NCBI GenBank assembly: GCA_004297985.1 | Contig: SCRA01000004.1 | Location: 1-64,000 of the forward strand | Reading direction: 5' to 3' | Length of the DNA: 64,000 nt | Source of the DNA: a bacterium | GTDB lineage: Bacteria > Vulcanimicrobiota > Vulcanimicrobiia > Vulcanimicrobiales > SCRA01 | In this document: piece after piece, positions 54,470 through 63,524 of the stretch | Numbering within the stretch: the stretch's first letter is position 1 | How the letters are laid out: each line of letters begins with the position of its first letter | Program-made: the position numbers and the translations under genes | Notes under the pieces: model-generated | The model's database searches: none | Seen by the model: only the letters and a program-made list of their open reading frames with translations | What the model was told of the DNA's origin: nothing

Positions 54470-55951
54470 CTAGATATCGTAGTACAGGAAAAATTCGTAG
54501 GGATGCGGGCGGATCTCCACGGGGCGCAGCTCGCGCTCGACTTTGTAGTCGATCCAGAGCTGGATGAAGTCCTCGCTGAAGACCCCGCCCTCGGTGAGGA
54601 AGGCGTGATCCTTTTCGAGTGCAGCCAGAGACTCGCGCAGCGATCCGGGGACGCTGCGGATCTTCGCGGCCTCCTCCGACGGGAGCTCGTAGATGTTCGT
54701 GTCCATGGGGCCGAAGCCGGCCTTCACGGGGTCGATCTTCCGCTTGATGCCGTCGAGGCCGGCCATCAGGCAGGCGGCGAAGGCCAGGTAGGGATTGGCG
54801 GTTGGGTCGGGCGGGCGGAACTCGAGGCGCTTGGCCTTTGGATTCCCCTGGAAGAACATGGGGATGCGAATGGCCGCAGAGCGGTTGCGTGCCGAGAACG
54901 CCACGTTCACGGGTGCCTCGTAGTGCGGCACGAGCCGCTTGTACGAGTTGGTGGTGGGCGCGCAGAAGGCCAGCAGCGCGTCGATGTGCGTCAGCAGCCC
55001 GCCGATGTAGTAGAGCATGGTCTGGGAGCACTCGGCGTAGCCCTTGGCGTCGTAGAAGAGCGGTTTGCCGCCCTTCCAGAGCGACTGGTGGACGTGCATC
55101 CCCGAGCCGTTGTCGCCGAAGAGCGGCTTGGGCATGAAGGTCGCCGTCTTGCCGTTGCGCGCCGCGACGTTCTTGACGACGTACTTGAACGTCATCAGGT
55201 TGTCGGCCGTCTTCAACAGCGTGTTGAAGCGGAAGTCGATCTCCGCCTGGCCGCCGGTGGCCACTTCGTGGTGGTGCATCTCGACGTCGATGCCCCACTC
55301 CTTGAGCACGAGCGCCATCTCGGCGCGTAGATCCGCACCTTTGTCGCTGGGTGAGACCGGGTAGTAGCCCTCTTTGGGGCGGATCGTGTAGCCCTTGTTC
55401 TGATCGCCGTCCAGGCCGCTGTTCCAGTGCGCCTCCTCCGAGTCGACGGAGTAGCCCACGGTGTGCTGCTGGTTCTCGTACGACACCTTATCGAAGATGT
55501 AGAACTCCGCCTCCGGCCCGAAGTAGGCCGTGTCGGCGACGCCGATCTTCTTGACGTGCTCCTCCGCGCGGCGCGCGATGAAGCGCGGGTCGCGCTCGTA
55601 CCAGGAGCCTTTCATGGGATCCCAGACGTCGCAGATCAGCGAGAGCGTGGGGACTTGGCGGAAGGTGTCCAGTTGCGCGGTCGTGGCGTCCGGCTTGAGG
55701 ATCATGTCGGACTCGTGGATCGACTGGAAGCCGCGAATGCTGGACCCGTCGAAGCCGATACCGCTGCTGAGGGTCCCCTCGTCTACCTGATCGGCAGGGA
55801 GGGTGGTGTGCTGCCACATTCCCGGCACGTCGACGAACTTGAAGTCAACCATCCTGATGCCGTGGCGTTTGATGAACTCCACGACATCCTTTGCGGCAGA
55901 GATCGGCTTACCGTTGCTCGGTTTGGCCGCACTGCGCTCTCCAACGATCAT
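54470..55951 (-). CDS. glnA: glutamine synthetase, type I (GSI-beta-like)
   Basis: 493 residues. DGSSIRGF, EAEFYIF, the ammonia/glutamate loop NGSGMHVHQS and RIPMFFQGNPKAKRLEFR are all present. The ~490 length, and the tyrosine at 421 in NIYELPSEE (equivalent to the adenylylated Tyr397 of enteric enzymes), point to the GSI-beta subclass. Adenylylation control is possible but the modifying enzyme is not here. ATG 55951 has AGGAGGT four bases upstream. A weak stem with a T-run (54430-54460) may terminate it. Confidence 0.94.
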   Translation of the reverse strand: MIVGERSAAKPSNGKPISAAKDVVEFIKRHGIRMVDFKFVDVPGMWQHTTLPADQVDEGTLSSGIGFDGSSIRGFQSIHESDMILKPDATTAQLDTFRQVPTLSLICDVWDPMKGSWYERDPRFIARRAEEHVKKIGVADTAYFGPEAEFYIFDKVSYENQQHTVGYSVDSEEAHWNSGLDGDQNKGYTIRPKEGYYPVSPSDKGADLRAEMALVLKEWGIDVEMHHHEVATGGQAEIDFRFNTLLKTADNLMTFKYVVKNVAARNGKTATFMPKPLFGDNGSGMHVHQSLWKGGKPLFYDAKGYAECSQTMLYYIGGLLTHIDALLAFCAPTTNSYKRLVPHYEAPVNVAFSARNRSAAIRIPMFFQGNPKAKRLEFRPPDPTANPYLAFAACLMAGLDGIKRKIDPVKAGFGPMDTNIYELPSEEAAKIRSVPGSLRESLAALEKDHAFLTEGGVFSEDFIQLWIDYKVERELRPVEIRPHPYEFFLYYDI

Positions 55952-56075
55952 GATACCTCCTGGTGAAGGGCTTACGCATAAGAGTATGGCGCGCCCGTGC
56001 CGGAGGCATTTGGACATTCCGATAAGCGGGGGCGAGGGGCGTTCGACGTTTGGCACCCCCCGCGGCTCACGTCCG

Positions 56076-58028
56076 CTAGCGGCGGCGGAGTCCCTGCAGG
56101 AGCGTCGTGTGGACCACTCCGCGGCCGAACAGGCGCGAGAGCGCCTGGTGGCCGACGGCCGCCGGACGATCCGCGCGTAGGAAGCCGTCACCCACGGTGC
56201 GCGGGCCCGTCGCTTGCGGCAGGCGCGCGATGGAGGCTGGGCCGGTGATCGAGGCGGGCGGCGTACCGCCGGCCTGTGCGGCGAGCGTGATGGCATATTG
56301 CGCCAGCGTTGCTGCGCCCGGACCGGAGCCGGCCGGCGGGTTCCCCATGCCCGCCACGAAGAGCACGTTCGTGGGCATCGGGTTGCCGGTGACCGTGCAG
56401 CCGATCTTATTGCTCACGGGCGCGCATTCGCTCACCGGGACCATGGCGGTTTGCGCCGCGTAGCCGCCGACGATGCCCGCGCTCCCCGACGTATCGAACG
56501 CGCTGAAGCTATCCTGTCCAGTTGTCGTCCCGCTGATGGGAATGAAGTTGGCCGATCCCGCGTAGAGCGAAAGCGTCTGCGAGCCGGTCGTGGCGGAGAG
56601 GCTGCCGCCGCTCAGCGACGATGGCGGCTGAGGGCCGGGGAACGAGAAGGTCGCGGTATGGTTGACGAGGTTGCACGAGACGTTCGGCTCGGGGCTGATC
56701 TGCTGGCAGGGCGAGGGAATCGTGTATTGCCCGTAACTGTTGTCGAAGGCGTCCTGATTGCTCTGTGCCGTGTATGCATAGACGCTGCCGCCCAGCGGCC
56801 CGTACTTCTGTGATGCGGCGACGGCCATCTCGAAGTCGTCGAACAACTGGGTGAACGACGAGTAGCCCGTGGCCGCGAGCACCTCGTTGACGCCGCTGTT
56901 GTTGGGGCCCGCATCAGAATTGGCGATGACCTGCCGGAGGGCGCCGGCGCCCTTCTGGTCCATCACCCAGCGCCAGAAGAGGTAGGCGGCGCCGTAGTTC
57001 CCCGCCGTGTAGTTGTAGATCGACATCGGACAGTTGGCCGAGGTCGCCGTCGGTGCGCAGTCGAGTCCCTCGAACGACGTCAACGAGTAGTTCGAGGGCG
57101 CGTTGACGTAGGCGAAGGCGTAGCGGATGGGATCGCCGCTGGGGCCTGGGCTCGAGGGATAGGCTAGGTCCTCGGCCAGCATGGAGAAGCCTTCGTCGAT
57201 CCACGAGGGGTCCCGTACCTGGACTCCTGTGCTGGCGAAGACCGCATAGGTCTTGTTGATGGCGTGGAGCATGTGCTGGAACTCGTGGGCCTCGGTGCGC
57301 AGCACGTCACCGTTGAGATAGAACGATTGCGGCATCGACCCCGGCGGCTCTGCGAAGAAGACCTGTGCTTCGTTGGAGTAGGACGCGGTGCAGCGCGCAG
57401 ATGCATTCGAGACGAGGTCGAGCGCGTTGAAGTACCCGCCTTCGCCGGTGCCCAGCTTGTCGGTGACCACCATGTCGATCTGCGCGCCGTTGCCGTTGTT
57501 GCCGTTGCCGCTCGAGAAGTTGGGTTGGTTCACGTACTGGCTGGCCGGGAGCGTGCTTCCGTTGTTGTCGCACTCGCTGAAGGTATACTGGCTCTGTTGA
57601 GAACCGAGCCAGGGAAACGTGGTGTTGCCGAAATACGTCGTGTCGGCGGTATAGATCGCATCGAAGTCCGTCGCGATCTGCTGCCACTGGGTCTGCGTGA
57701 GTTGGCCTTGGTCGGCATTGTCGATCCAGACGTTGAGGTGCGTACCTTGCGCGAGCAGGGTCGTGGCAACGCTTTCGTAGGTGACGTTGGAGGTGCCGAT
57801 GGTGGCAACCGAGAGACACCACGTGCGCGCCGCGCCGAGCGCGTACGCGGTGCCCGTGCCGGGCGCCGGGGGCGGCTGGCACGAACCCGACACCGATGGG
57901 GTGCTCGAGGGCAAGGGACCGGGGTTCGGTGTGGTTCCCCCTCCGCCTCCGCCGCCGCAGGACGCTAGCCCGAGCGTACCTCCGACGAGCAGCGCGAGCG
58001 ACAGATAACGGATGGACGACGACACCAC
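56076..58028 (-). CDS. secreted M30-like (hyicolysin) zinc metallopeptidase, lipoprotein
   Basis: 650 residues. Signal peptide with lipobox LASC and a Gly run. The peptidase site HEFQH is at residues 248-252, with the third zinc ligand probably the Glu in WIDEGFSM downstream, as in M30 hyicolysin-type enzymes. The C-terminal ~200 residues are Ser/Thr/Gly-rich and end in a basic segment. GTG 58028 has GGAGGA six bases before it; ATG 58061 has none. Likely an extracellular or cell-surface protease. Confidence 0.8.
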   Translation of the reverse strand: MVSSSIRYLSLALLVGGTLGLASCGGGGGGGTTPNPGPLPSSTPSVSGSCQPPPAPGTGTAYALGAARTWCLSVATIGTSNVTYESVATTLLAQGTHLNVWIDNADQGQLTQTQWQQIATDFDAIYTADTTYFGNTTFPWLGSQQSQYTFSECDNNGSTLPASQYVNQPNFSSGNGNNGNGAQIDMVVTDKLGTGEGGYFNALDLVSNASARCTASYSNEAQVFFAEPPGSMPQSFYLNGDVLRTEAHEFQHMLHAINKTYAVFASTGVQVRDPSWIDEGFSMLAEDLAYPSSPGPSGDPIRYAFAYVNAPSNYSLTSFEGLDCAPTATSANCPMSIYNYTAGNYGAAYLFWRWVMDQKGAGALRQVIANSDAGPNNSGVNEVLAATGYSSFTQLFDDFEMAVAASQKYGPLGGSVYAYTAQSNQDAFDNSYGQYTIPSPCQQISPEPNVSCNLVNHTATFSFPGPQPPSSLSGGSLSATTGSQTLSLYAGSANFIPISGTTTGQDSFSAFDTSGSAGIVGGYAAQTAMVPVSECAPVSNKIGCTVTGNPMPTNVLFVAGMGNPPAGSGPGAATLAQYAITLAAQAGGTPPASITGPASIARLPQATGPRTVGDGFLRADRPAAVGHQALSRLFGRGVVHTTLLQGLRRR

Positions 58029-58101
58029 GAAGAGTCCTCCAGACGGGCGAACCAGCGGCATAACGTTCTGAGAGCAGCAGAGGTGCCCCCTGTCGAACCC
58101 C

Positions 58102-59115
58102 ATGAGAATGGTATCGGCCGTCCACTCGTCGTCACGGCGCGCGGCGACGCTCTGTGCGCTCGCTCTCGTCTTCGCCGCAGCGCTCGCCGTTGGGGCCGGG
58201 GTCGGCGCGGTACGCTACCCGCCCGAGGCCATCGTGCGCGCGGCTCTCCACCCATTCGGCGCCGGCGGAGCAGACCAAGTGCTCTGGATGCTGCGTTTTC
58301 CGCGCGTGCTGATGGCCGCCCTCGTAGGGGCGGCGCTCTCGCTTGCCGGAGCGCTCCTCCAAGGCATGTTGCGCAATCCGCTGGTCGACCCCTACCTCAC
58401 CGGGGCGAGCGCCGGCGCCGCCTGCGCGGTCGCGGTGGCATTGGTCTTCGGTTTCGCGCTTCCGGCGCTTCCCTTGGTGGCCTTCGTGGCGGCACTGGCG
58501 ACGGCGGCTTTCGTGGCGGCCTTGGCGCGCACGGGGAGCGGCATCTCCGCCGAGCGGCTGATCCTCGCCGGCGTCTCGCTCTCGGCGCTCTTCGCGGGGG
58601 TCGTGACGCTGGTGCTCGTCATGGCACCGCCTTCCAGCACCTCGCTGGGTATCTTGGCATGGCTGGGCGGGAGCCTCTCCGGGCGCAGTTGGCCCGAGCT
58701 CTCGTGGGCGGCGCTCTACGCCTTGGTCGGTGCCGCTGCGGCGCTATCGCTGGCCCCTGCGCTCAACGCATTGCGCCTGGGCGAGGAACGCGCGCGAGCG
58801 CTGGGCGTCAACGTCGACCGCGCGCATTGGGGTATCCTGGGTTCTGCCGCACTGCTCACCGCTGCCGCGGTCAGCGTCTCGGGGATGGTGGGCTTCGTCG
58901 GCTTGATCGTTCCGCACGTGGCGCGGCGCATGGTGGGGAGCGACGCGCGCTGGATGCTCCCGGCCTGTGCGCTGGTGGGGGCGATCCTCGTTGTCGCGGC
59001 CGACGCGCTCTCGCGGGCGCTGGTGCCGCCGATCGAGCTGCCCTTGGGCGTGCTGCTCTCACTGCTGGGTGTGCCGGCGTTTCTCTACTTGGCCTTCCAT
59101 CGGAGAGCGGCGTGA
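58102..59115 (+). CDS. btuC: FecCD-family ABC permease, BtuC-like
   Basis: 337 residues, about ten membrane helices. RNPLVDPYLTGASAGA, GVSLSALFAG and LIVPHVARRMVGSDARW are the FecCD/BtuC permease signatures. Imports cobalamin or iron siderophores. The adjacent cob genes in the window and a B12-dependent MetH favour cobalamin, but siderophore uptake cannot be excluded. No binding-protein gene is visible. ATG 58102; ATG 58108 is an alternative. Confidence 0.87.
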   Translation: MRMVSAVHSSSRRAATLCALALVFAAALAVGAGVGAVRYPPEAIVRAALHPFGAGGADQVLWMLRFPRVLMAALVGAALSLAGALLQGMLRNPLVDPYLTGASAGAACAVAVALVFGFALPALPLVAFVAALATAAFVAALARTGSGISAERLILAGVSLSALFAGVVTLVLVMAPPSSTSLGILAWLGGSLSGRSWPELSWAALYALVGAAAALSLAPALNALRLGEERARALGVNVDRAHWGILGSAALLTAAAVSVSGMVGFVGLIVPHVARRMVGSDARWMLPACALVGAILVVAADALSRALVPPIELPLGVLLSLLGVPAFLYLAFHRRAA

Positions 59116-59885
59116 TCGAGGTTCGCAACGTCGCGCTGGCATACGGCACGTGCGTCTTCTTGCGCGACGTCTCGTTCGCGCTCGCGCCGGGCGAGGTGTT
59201 GGCGCTGGTCGGACCCAACGGCGTGGGGAAGACCACGCTGCTGCGCGCGATGGCCGGTCTCCACGCCCCGGCAGAGGGCGAGATCGCGCTCGATGGCCAC
59301 GTGCTCCAGGCGATCGCACCGCGTGCGCGTGCGCGTGAGGTCGCGCTCGTCTCAGCCGACGGGCCGATCGTCGAGGGCGTGACGGTGCGCGAGCTGGTCA
59401 GCGCGGGACGCCTGCCGTATCGCCCGTGGTGGCGCTGGTCCCCCGCTCCCGAGGATGCCGGAGCCGTCGACGAGGCGCTGGCGCGCACGGAGCTGTCGCG
59501 GCACGCGGAGCGCCCGTTCCTGGCGCTCTCCAGCGGTGAGCGCCAGCGGGTCTGGATCGCACTGGCCCTGGCACAGCGAGCACGTACGCTGCTGCTCGAC
59601 GAGCCCACCAGCCATCTCGACGTTCGCCATGCCTTCGAGGCGCTGCGGCTGGTGCGCGCCTTCGCCGCGCAGGGACACGCGGCGACCGTGGTACTTCACG
59701 ATCTCAATCTCGCCGCCGCCTTCGCCGACCGCATCGCGCTGTTTGGTGCGGGGCGGCTGCTGCGTTGCGGAACGCCGGAAGAGGCGCTGGACGAGGCGCT
59801 GTTGCGCACGGCCTATGGCGTGCGCATCGATGTTCAACGGCGGACAGATGGGCGCGTCGTGGCTTTCGCGAACCCCAACGCATGA
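59112..59885 (+). CDS. btuD: FecE/BtuD-like ABC ATPase
   Basis: 257 residues. Walker A GPNGVGKTT, signature LSSGERQ, Walker B LLLDEPTSHLD and HDLNLAAAFADR match the BtuD/FhuC class. The GTG start overlaps the permease stop (GTGA), with GGAGA upstream. It also overlaps the thioesterase start (ATGA). Confidence 0.9.
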   Translation: MIEVRNVALAYGTCVFLRDVSFALAPGEVLALVGPNGVGKTTLLRAMAGLHAPAEGEIALDGHVLQAIAPRARAREVALVSADGPIVEGVTVRELVSAGRLPYRPWWRWSPAPEDAGAVDEALARTELSRHAERPFLALSSGERQRVWIALALAQRARTLLLDEPTSHLDVRHAFEALRLVRAFAAQGHAATVVLHDLNLAAAFADRIALFGAGRLLRCGTPEEALDEALLRTAYGVRIDVQRRTDGRVVAFANPNA

Positions 59886-60322
59886 TGGAAGAGGGAGCTG
59901 CGCTCGGAATCACGCGCGATTGCGCGCAAGAGATGTTGGGTGAGCTGGCGCTGGCGCGCCTCTTCGCTTTCTCCGTGCGCGAGCTGGCCGCGGGACTCTG
60001 CGTGATGGAGGCGCCTTTCGACGAGCTCTTCCTGCGGCCTGGGGATCTGGTCAGCGGCCCGATCTACATGGCGCTCGCCGATGCCGCCGTCTGGATCGCG
60101 CTGATGACGATCATCGGCCCCGTGCGCATGGCTGTGACTAGCGAGATGACCACGAACTTCCTGCGCGGCGCCGTGCGTCGCGATGTCATCTGTACCGCGC
60201 ACATCGTCGCCCTGCACGACGGTCTGGCCGAGGCGACGGCCTCTTGCGTCGACGATGAAGGCACGCTGCTCACGCACCACACGGCTACGTACAGCCTGCC
60301 TAGCCCTCTACGCGAACGCTGA
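59882..60322 (+). CDS. PaaI-type hotdog thioesterase
   Basis: 146 residues. RPGDLVSGPIYMALADAAVWIALMTIIG is the hotdog helix with its active-site Asp; FLRGAVRRDV is the following strand. PaaI family enzymes hydrolyse aryl- or acyl-CoA esters. ATG 59882 overlaps the ATPase stop, so it is coupled to the importer rather than to the aromatic genes. Its 3' end overlaps the convergent glucoamylase gene by 23 bases. Confidence 0.75.
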   Translation: MMEEGAALGITRDCAQEMLGELALARLFAFSVRELAAGLCVMEAPFDELFLRPGDLVSGPIYMALADAAVWIALMTIIGPVRMAVTSEMTTNFLRGAVRRDVICTAHIVALHDGLAEATASCVDDEGTLLTHHTATYSLPSPLRER

Positions 60323-62672
60323 AGTTCTCGCCCTCCCACGTTCCGCTTTCGCGCCAATGGAAGGTGAACGTGATCGTGCGCCCCAGCGCGAGCGGCTCGG
60401 TTGGGATATCGACGACATGGACGCCCAGCTCCGTATCGCGCGTCTCGACGTCGCGCTGCGTCTGCCAATCGTCTGTGGTGTAACGCACCGTAGCGGGATC
60501 GCACAGGGTGATCCGCAGCACCTTGCCGTGCTCGATCGTCGTGCGCCGATGGTTGAAGCGCCACGAGCGCCAATCGGTGCTTGTGGCGACGCCGCCGTAG
60601 CGTTGCCACACGACCTCGGGACGGTCGAAGGCACGGCCCAGAGCGCTGCTCGCCGCCAGTTTGATGAACTCGCCGTGCGCCCAGACCAGCGGCATCGCGC
60701 CGCCGGTGGGCTGGCCGGGATAGAGGTGGTGCTCGGGGATCGCGGGGCGGTCCCAGACCTGCTCGGGGAGCATCCCGCCGCGGCTGGCCGTAGCCGCCAT
60801 CTCTCGCAGGTAGGGGACAGGATCCTCACCGGCCGCCAGCGCGTAGTGGCCGCGCTCGCCGGTGAGCAGCGGCCAGGCGCGCCCGATGCCGGTGCCGTCG
60901 AAAGCGAAGCCGTCCTCGTGCTCGCCGTAGCCGTCGCCGGGATAACGGTGCCAGGAGGGCCCGGTGGGCAGATCGACGCGCAGCAGCGCGTCGGCAACCT
61001 TCACGCTGGCGGTGATCTTCGGATCGTCCGCCTTGCGTAATCCTAGGCGCACCAGCTCGAGAAACTCCAGGCCCACGACCTCGTCGGCGGTGGCGTTTCC
61101 CTCGGAGGGCGGGCGGTTCTTGATCGGCACCGTGGAGCAGAGCGCGGCGCGCGCGTCGCGTGCCTCCGGCGGCGCCGTGCGTACGTAGTAGCCGGGGACA
61201 CCCAGCCGCGCGGCAAGCGGCGTCTCCTCGACGTAGGTCCAATCTTCGATGCGCGCGTTCCAATGGTCGGCTAGCTCCAGCGCATACGAGCGCGCGGGCT
61301 CGTCGAGGAACTCGGCCGCGCAGACCAGCGCGGCTACGCAGACGGCGAGCGTAAAGGGATTGAGCCCGGCATCTTCCTCCCAGCGGTCCTGCCCCGTGAC
61401 CGGCCCCTCGCGCGCGATGAAAGAGGCGGCGCGCCGCACCATCTCGCCGACGAACATCCCGCGCAGTGCGCCGCGCTCCTTGAGCGCAGAGGCGAGGAGG
61501 ATCGGGAAGCCGACTTCGTCGAGCTGGATGCCCTGCCAGTATGGCGTTCCGTCGAGCCATTGGTTTTGGTACCAATGGCCGTCGGGTTGCTGCGTGGAGA
61601 TCAAGTAGCGCAGGACGTCGCGTGCGTCTCGGTAGGCGCCGATGGCTAGCAGTGCGCCGGCCGCCTCGACTTGGTCGCGCGCCCAGACGAGATGGTAGCC
61701 GCCTCCGTTCGTGCGGCTCTGTCCCCAGGGAATAGAGAGGCTGGCGACGGTGGCCCCCGCGTAGACTTTGTCTTGATGCGTCTTGAGCACCATCGCCGAG
61801 ACTGCGACTTCGCGCTGGAGCTCCGCATGTTGGTCGAGCACGGAAGACGAGTGTCCCAATGCCCATTGGTGCCAGCGCTGCCACTCCTCGACGTGCTGGA
61901 GCCAGTTCTCATCGCAGCCGCCGGAGAGGCTGCTCGTGCCCAGCACGATCGCCTCGTCGGGACCGTGGGCGAAGCTCAAAGAAAGGTGTACGTGACGAGC
62001 CAGGATCTCGCCGGTGAGCGCGACGTTGCCGGGCCCCGCCGTGGGATAGCTCCACGTCATCGCACCGTTGCGCGCGAAGTCTTGCCAGCCGTCGCTGACG
62101 CCGACGTAACCACAACTGATGCGCCCCCAGACGTCGCACCCCTCGTCGTCCATCGCCAGCAGCGCGAGGGTGGTCCCGTCGCGCGCGGCGGAGAGCGCGC
62201 GCCAGCGCGCGTGCGTGGCGATGCGAGCACGGTTGTCCTCGCCCCGCCCGTCCGCATGCGGCGCGAGCAGCGCGTAGAGGCGCAGATCATCGTCGCCGGA
62301 GAGGCTCGCCTCGATGAGCAGCGCGTCGCGTTTGACGTCCGGGCAGATGCGCAGCTCCAGCGTGAAGCGCGCGTGCTTGTGGGTGATCGTGTAGGCCGGG
62401 ATGCCGGGACCGGGGGTCTCGATCGTGTAGGAGTCGAGGCGCTTCAACTCCACCCAAAAGCCCTTGCCGTCCGCGACGATAAACCCCAAGTCACGGATCT
62501 GCGGGCGGTCGACGTGCGGGTAGAAGACTTCATTGACGATCCCGAAGCCCAGCGTGAACCAGACCCGCGAGCCGCCCAGCGCGGTGCCGACGGCATCTTT
62601 CGCGCTGCTGCTCCAAGTCGGTGGGATTCCCGGACACCCGGGCGCATCGCTTTCCGTGATCGGCGGCGGCAT
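60300..62672 (-). CDS. glucan 1,4-alpha-glucosidase (GH15 glucoamylase), cytosolic
   Basis: 790 residues. N-terminal beta-sandwich (residues ~1-270), then the (alpha/alpha)6 barrel. Catalytic Glu432 or Glu433 in WEEDAGLNPF is the general acid, and Glu637 in LPEQVWD the general base. No signal peptide, so it should act on intracellular glycogen or malto-oligosaccharides. ATG 62672 follows GAGGA. Confidence 0.9.
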   Translation of the reverse strand: MPPPITESDAPGCPGIPPTWSSSAKDAVGTALGGSRVWFTLGFGIVNEVFYPHVDRPQIRDLGFIVADGKGFWVELKRLDSYTIETPGPGIPAYTITHKHARFTLELRICPDVKRDALLIEASLSGDDDLRLYALLAPHADGRGEDNRARIATHARWRALSAARDGTTLALLAMDDEGCDVWGRISCGYVGVSDGWQDFARNGAMTWSYPTAGPGNVALTGEILARHVHLSLSFAHGPDEAIVLGTSSLSGGCDENWLQHVEEWQRWHQWALGHSSSVLDQHAELQREVAVSAMVLKTHQDKVYAGATVASLSIPWGQSRTNGGGYHLVWARDQVEAAGALLAIGAYRDARDVLRYLISTQQPDGHWYQNQWLDGTPYWQGIQLDEVGFPILLASALKERGALRGMFVGEMVRRAASFIAREGPVTGQDRWEEDAGLNPFTLAVCVAALVCAAEFLDEPARSYALELADHWNARIEDWTYVEETPLAARLGVPGYYVRTAPPEARDARAALCSTVPIKNRPPSEGNATADEVVGLEFLELVRLGLRKADDPKITASVKVADALLRVDLPTGPSWHRYPGDGYGEHEDGFAFDGTGIGRAWPLLTGERGHYALAAGEDPVPYLREMAATASRGGMLPEQVWDRPAIPEHHLYPGQPTGGAMPLVWAHGEFIKLAASSALGRAFDRPEVVWQRYGGVATSTDWRSWRFNHRRTTIEHGKVLRITLCDPATVRYTTDDWQTQRDVETRDTELGVHVVDIPTEPLALGRTITFTFHWRESGTWEGENFSVRVEG

Positions 62673-62771
62673 CGATGGTTCCTCACTCAGCAGAAGAGGC
62701 TGTCGGCGCTCTCCACGATGGGTTCGGAGCCTGCGCGCTCGATGACCTTGTGGCTCGTCGCTTCGGATACG

Positions 62772-63524
62772 TTAGCGCACGACGAACGCCAGCAGAGCCG
62801 CCAGCTCTGCAAACTGCTCGCAGAAGCCGTAGGCGTCACCGGTAAGCGTGCCCCCCAAACGGCGTGCCACCAGCTCCGCGAGCGCTGCGCCCGCGGCGAG
62901 CGCCGCTAGAAGTGCCGCGATGCCGCGCCACGATCCCAGCGCCGCCGCCGCCAACGCGAGCACGAGCCCCATCGCTACCGCCGGCCACGCGGCGCGCCCG
63001 TGAAGGTCTCGCCCTGCGCCGTGCTCCCGTCCGTACGGATATCGGACGACGGCGAGTACGGCCGCGGCCCGCCCCGCCGCGCCGGCGACGATCAGTGCCA
63101 AGGCCAGTCGAAGCGGCGTCAGCGAGAGCGCGCAGGCGTAGAACGCCAGGAGGACCAGCACGCCGGTTACCACGGCGAAGGAGCCCACGCGGCTGTCCCG
63201 CATGATCTCTCGGCGGCGCTCCGGCGTGCGCGGGGCGAAGGCGCCGTCGCTGGCATCGAGCAGGCCGTCGAAGTGGAGGGCGCCGGTAAGCGCCAGCGGC
63301 GCACCGACGGCGACGACCGCGACCAGCGGCGGCGGTGCGAAGCGGGAGGCCAAGAGCACGGCGCCGCCCGCCAGCGCACCCACGACGGCGCCGACCAGCG
63401 GAAAGAAGGCAAGTGCGGCCGATGGTTCCTCGTCACCCGGAGGGCGCGGGCACGCCGGCGGGAGGATCGTCAGGAACGACCATGCGGCCCAGAGGGCCGC
63501 TCCCGCTCGGCGCAGCGCCCTCAT
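62772..63524 (-). CDS. cobS: adenosylcobinamide-GDP ribazoletransferase
   Basis: 250 residues, polytopic. [20 protein letters not shown] is the CobS active-site helix, and [15 protein letters not shown] near the end is also typical. It joins the nucleotide loop to cobinamide, the last assembly step of cobalamin. ATG 63524 overlaps the cobT stop (ATGA). Confidence 0.92.
   Translation of the reverse strand: MRALRRAGAALWAAWSFLTILPPACPRPPGDEEPSAALAFFPLVGAVVGALAGGAVLLASRFAPPPLVAVVAVGAPLALTGALHFDGLLDASDGAFAPRTPERRREIMRDSRVGSFAVVTGVLVLLAFYACALSLTPLRLALALIVAGAAGRAAAVLAVVRYPYGREHGAGRDLHGRAAWPAVAMGLVLALAAAALGSWRGIAALLAALAAGAALAELVARRLGGTLTGDAYGFCEQFAELAALLAFVVR

Noticed and set aside
55952-56075. Glutamine riboswitch or sigma54 promoter before glnA
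   Set aside because: Neither the glnA RNA core nor a GG-N10-GC element with TTGC could be found.
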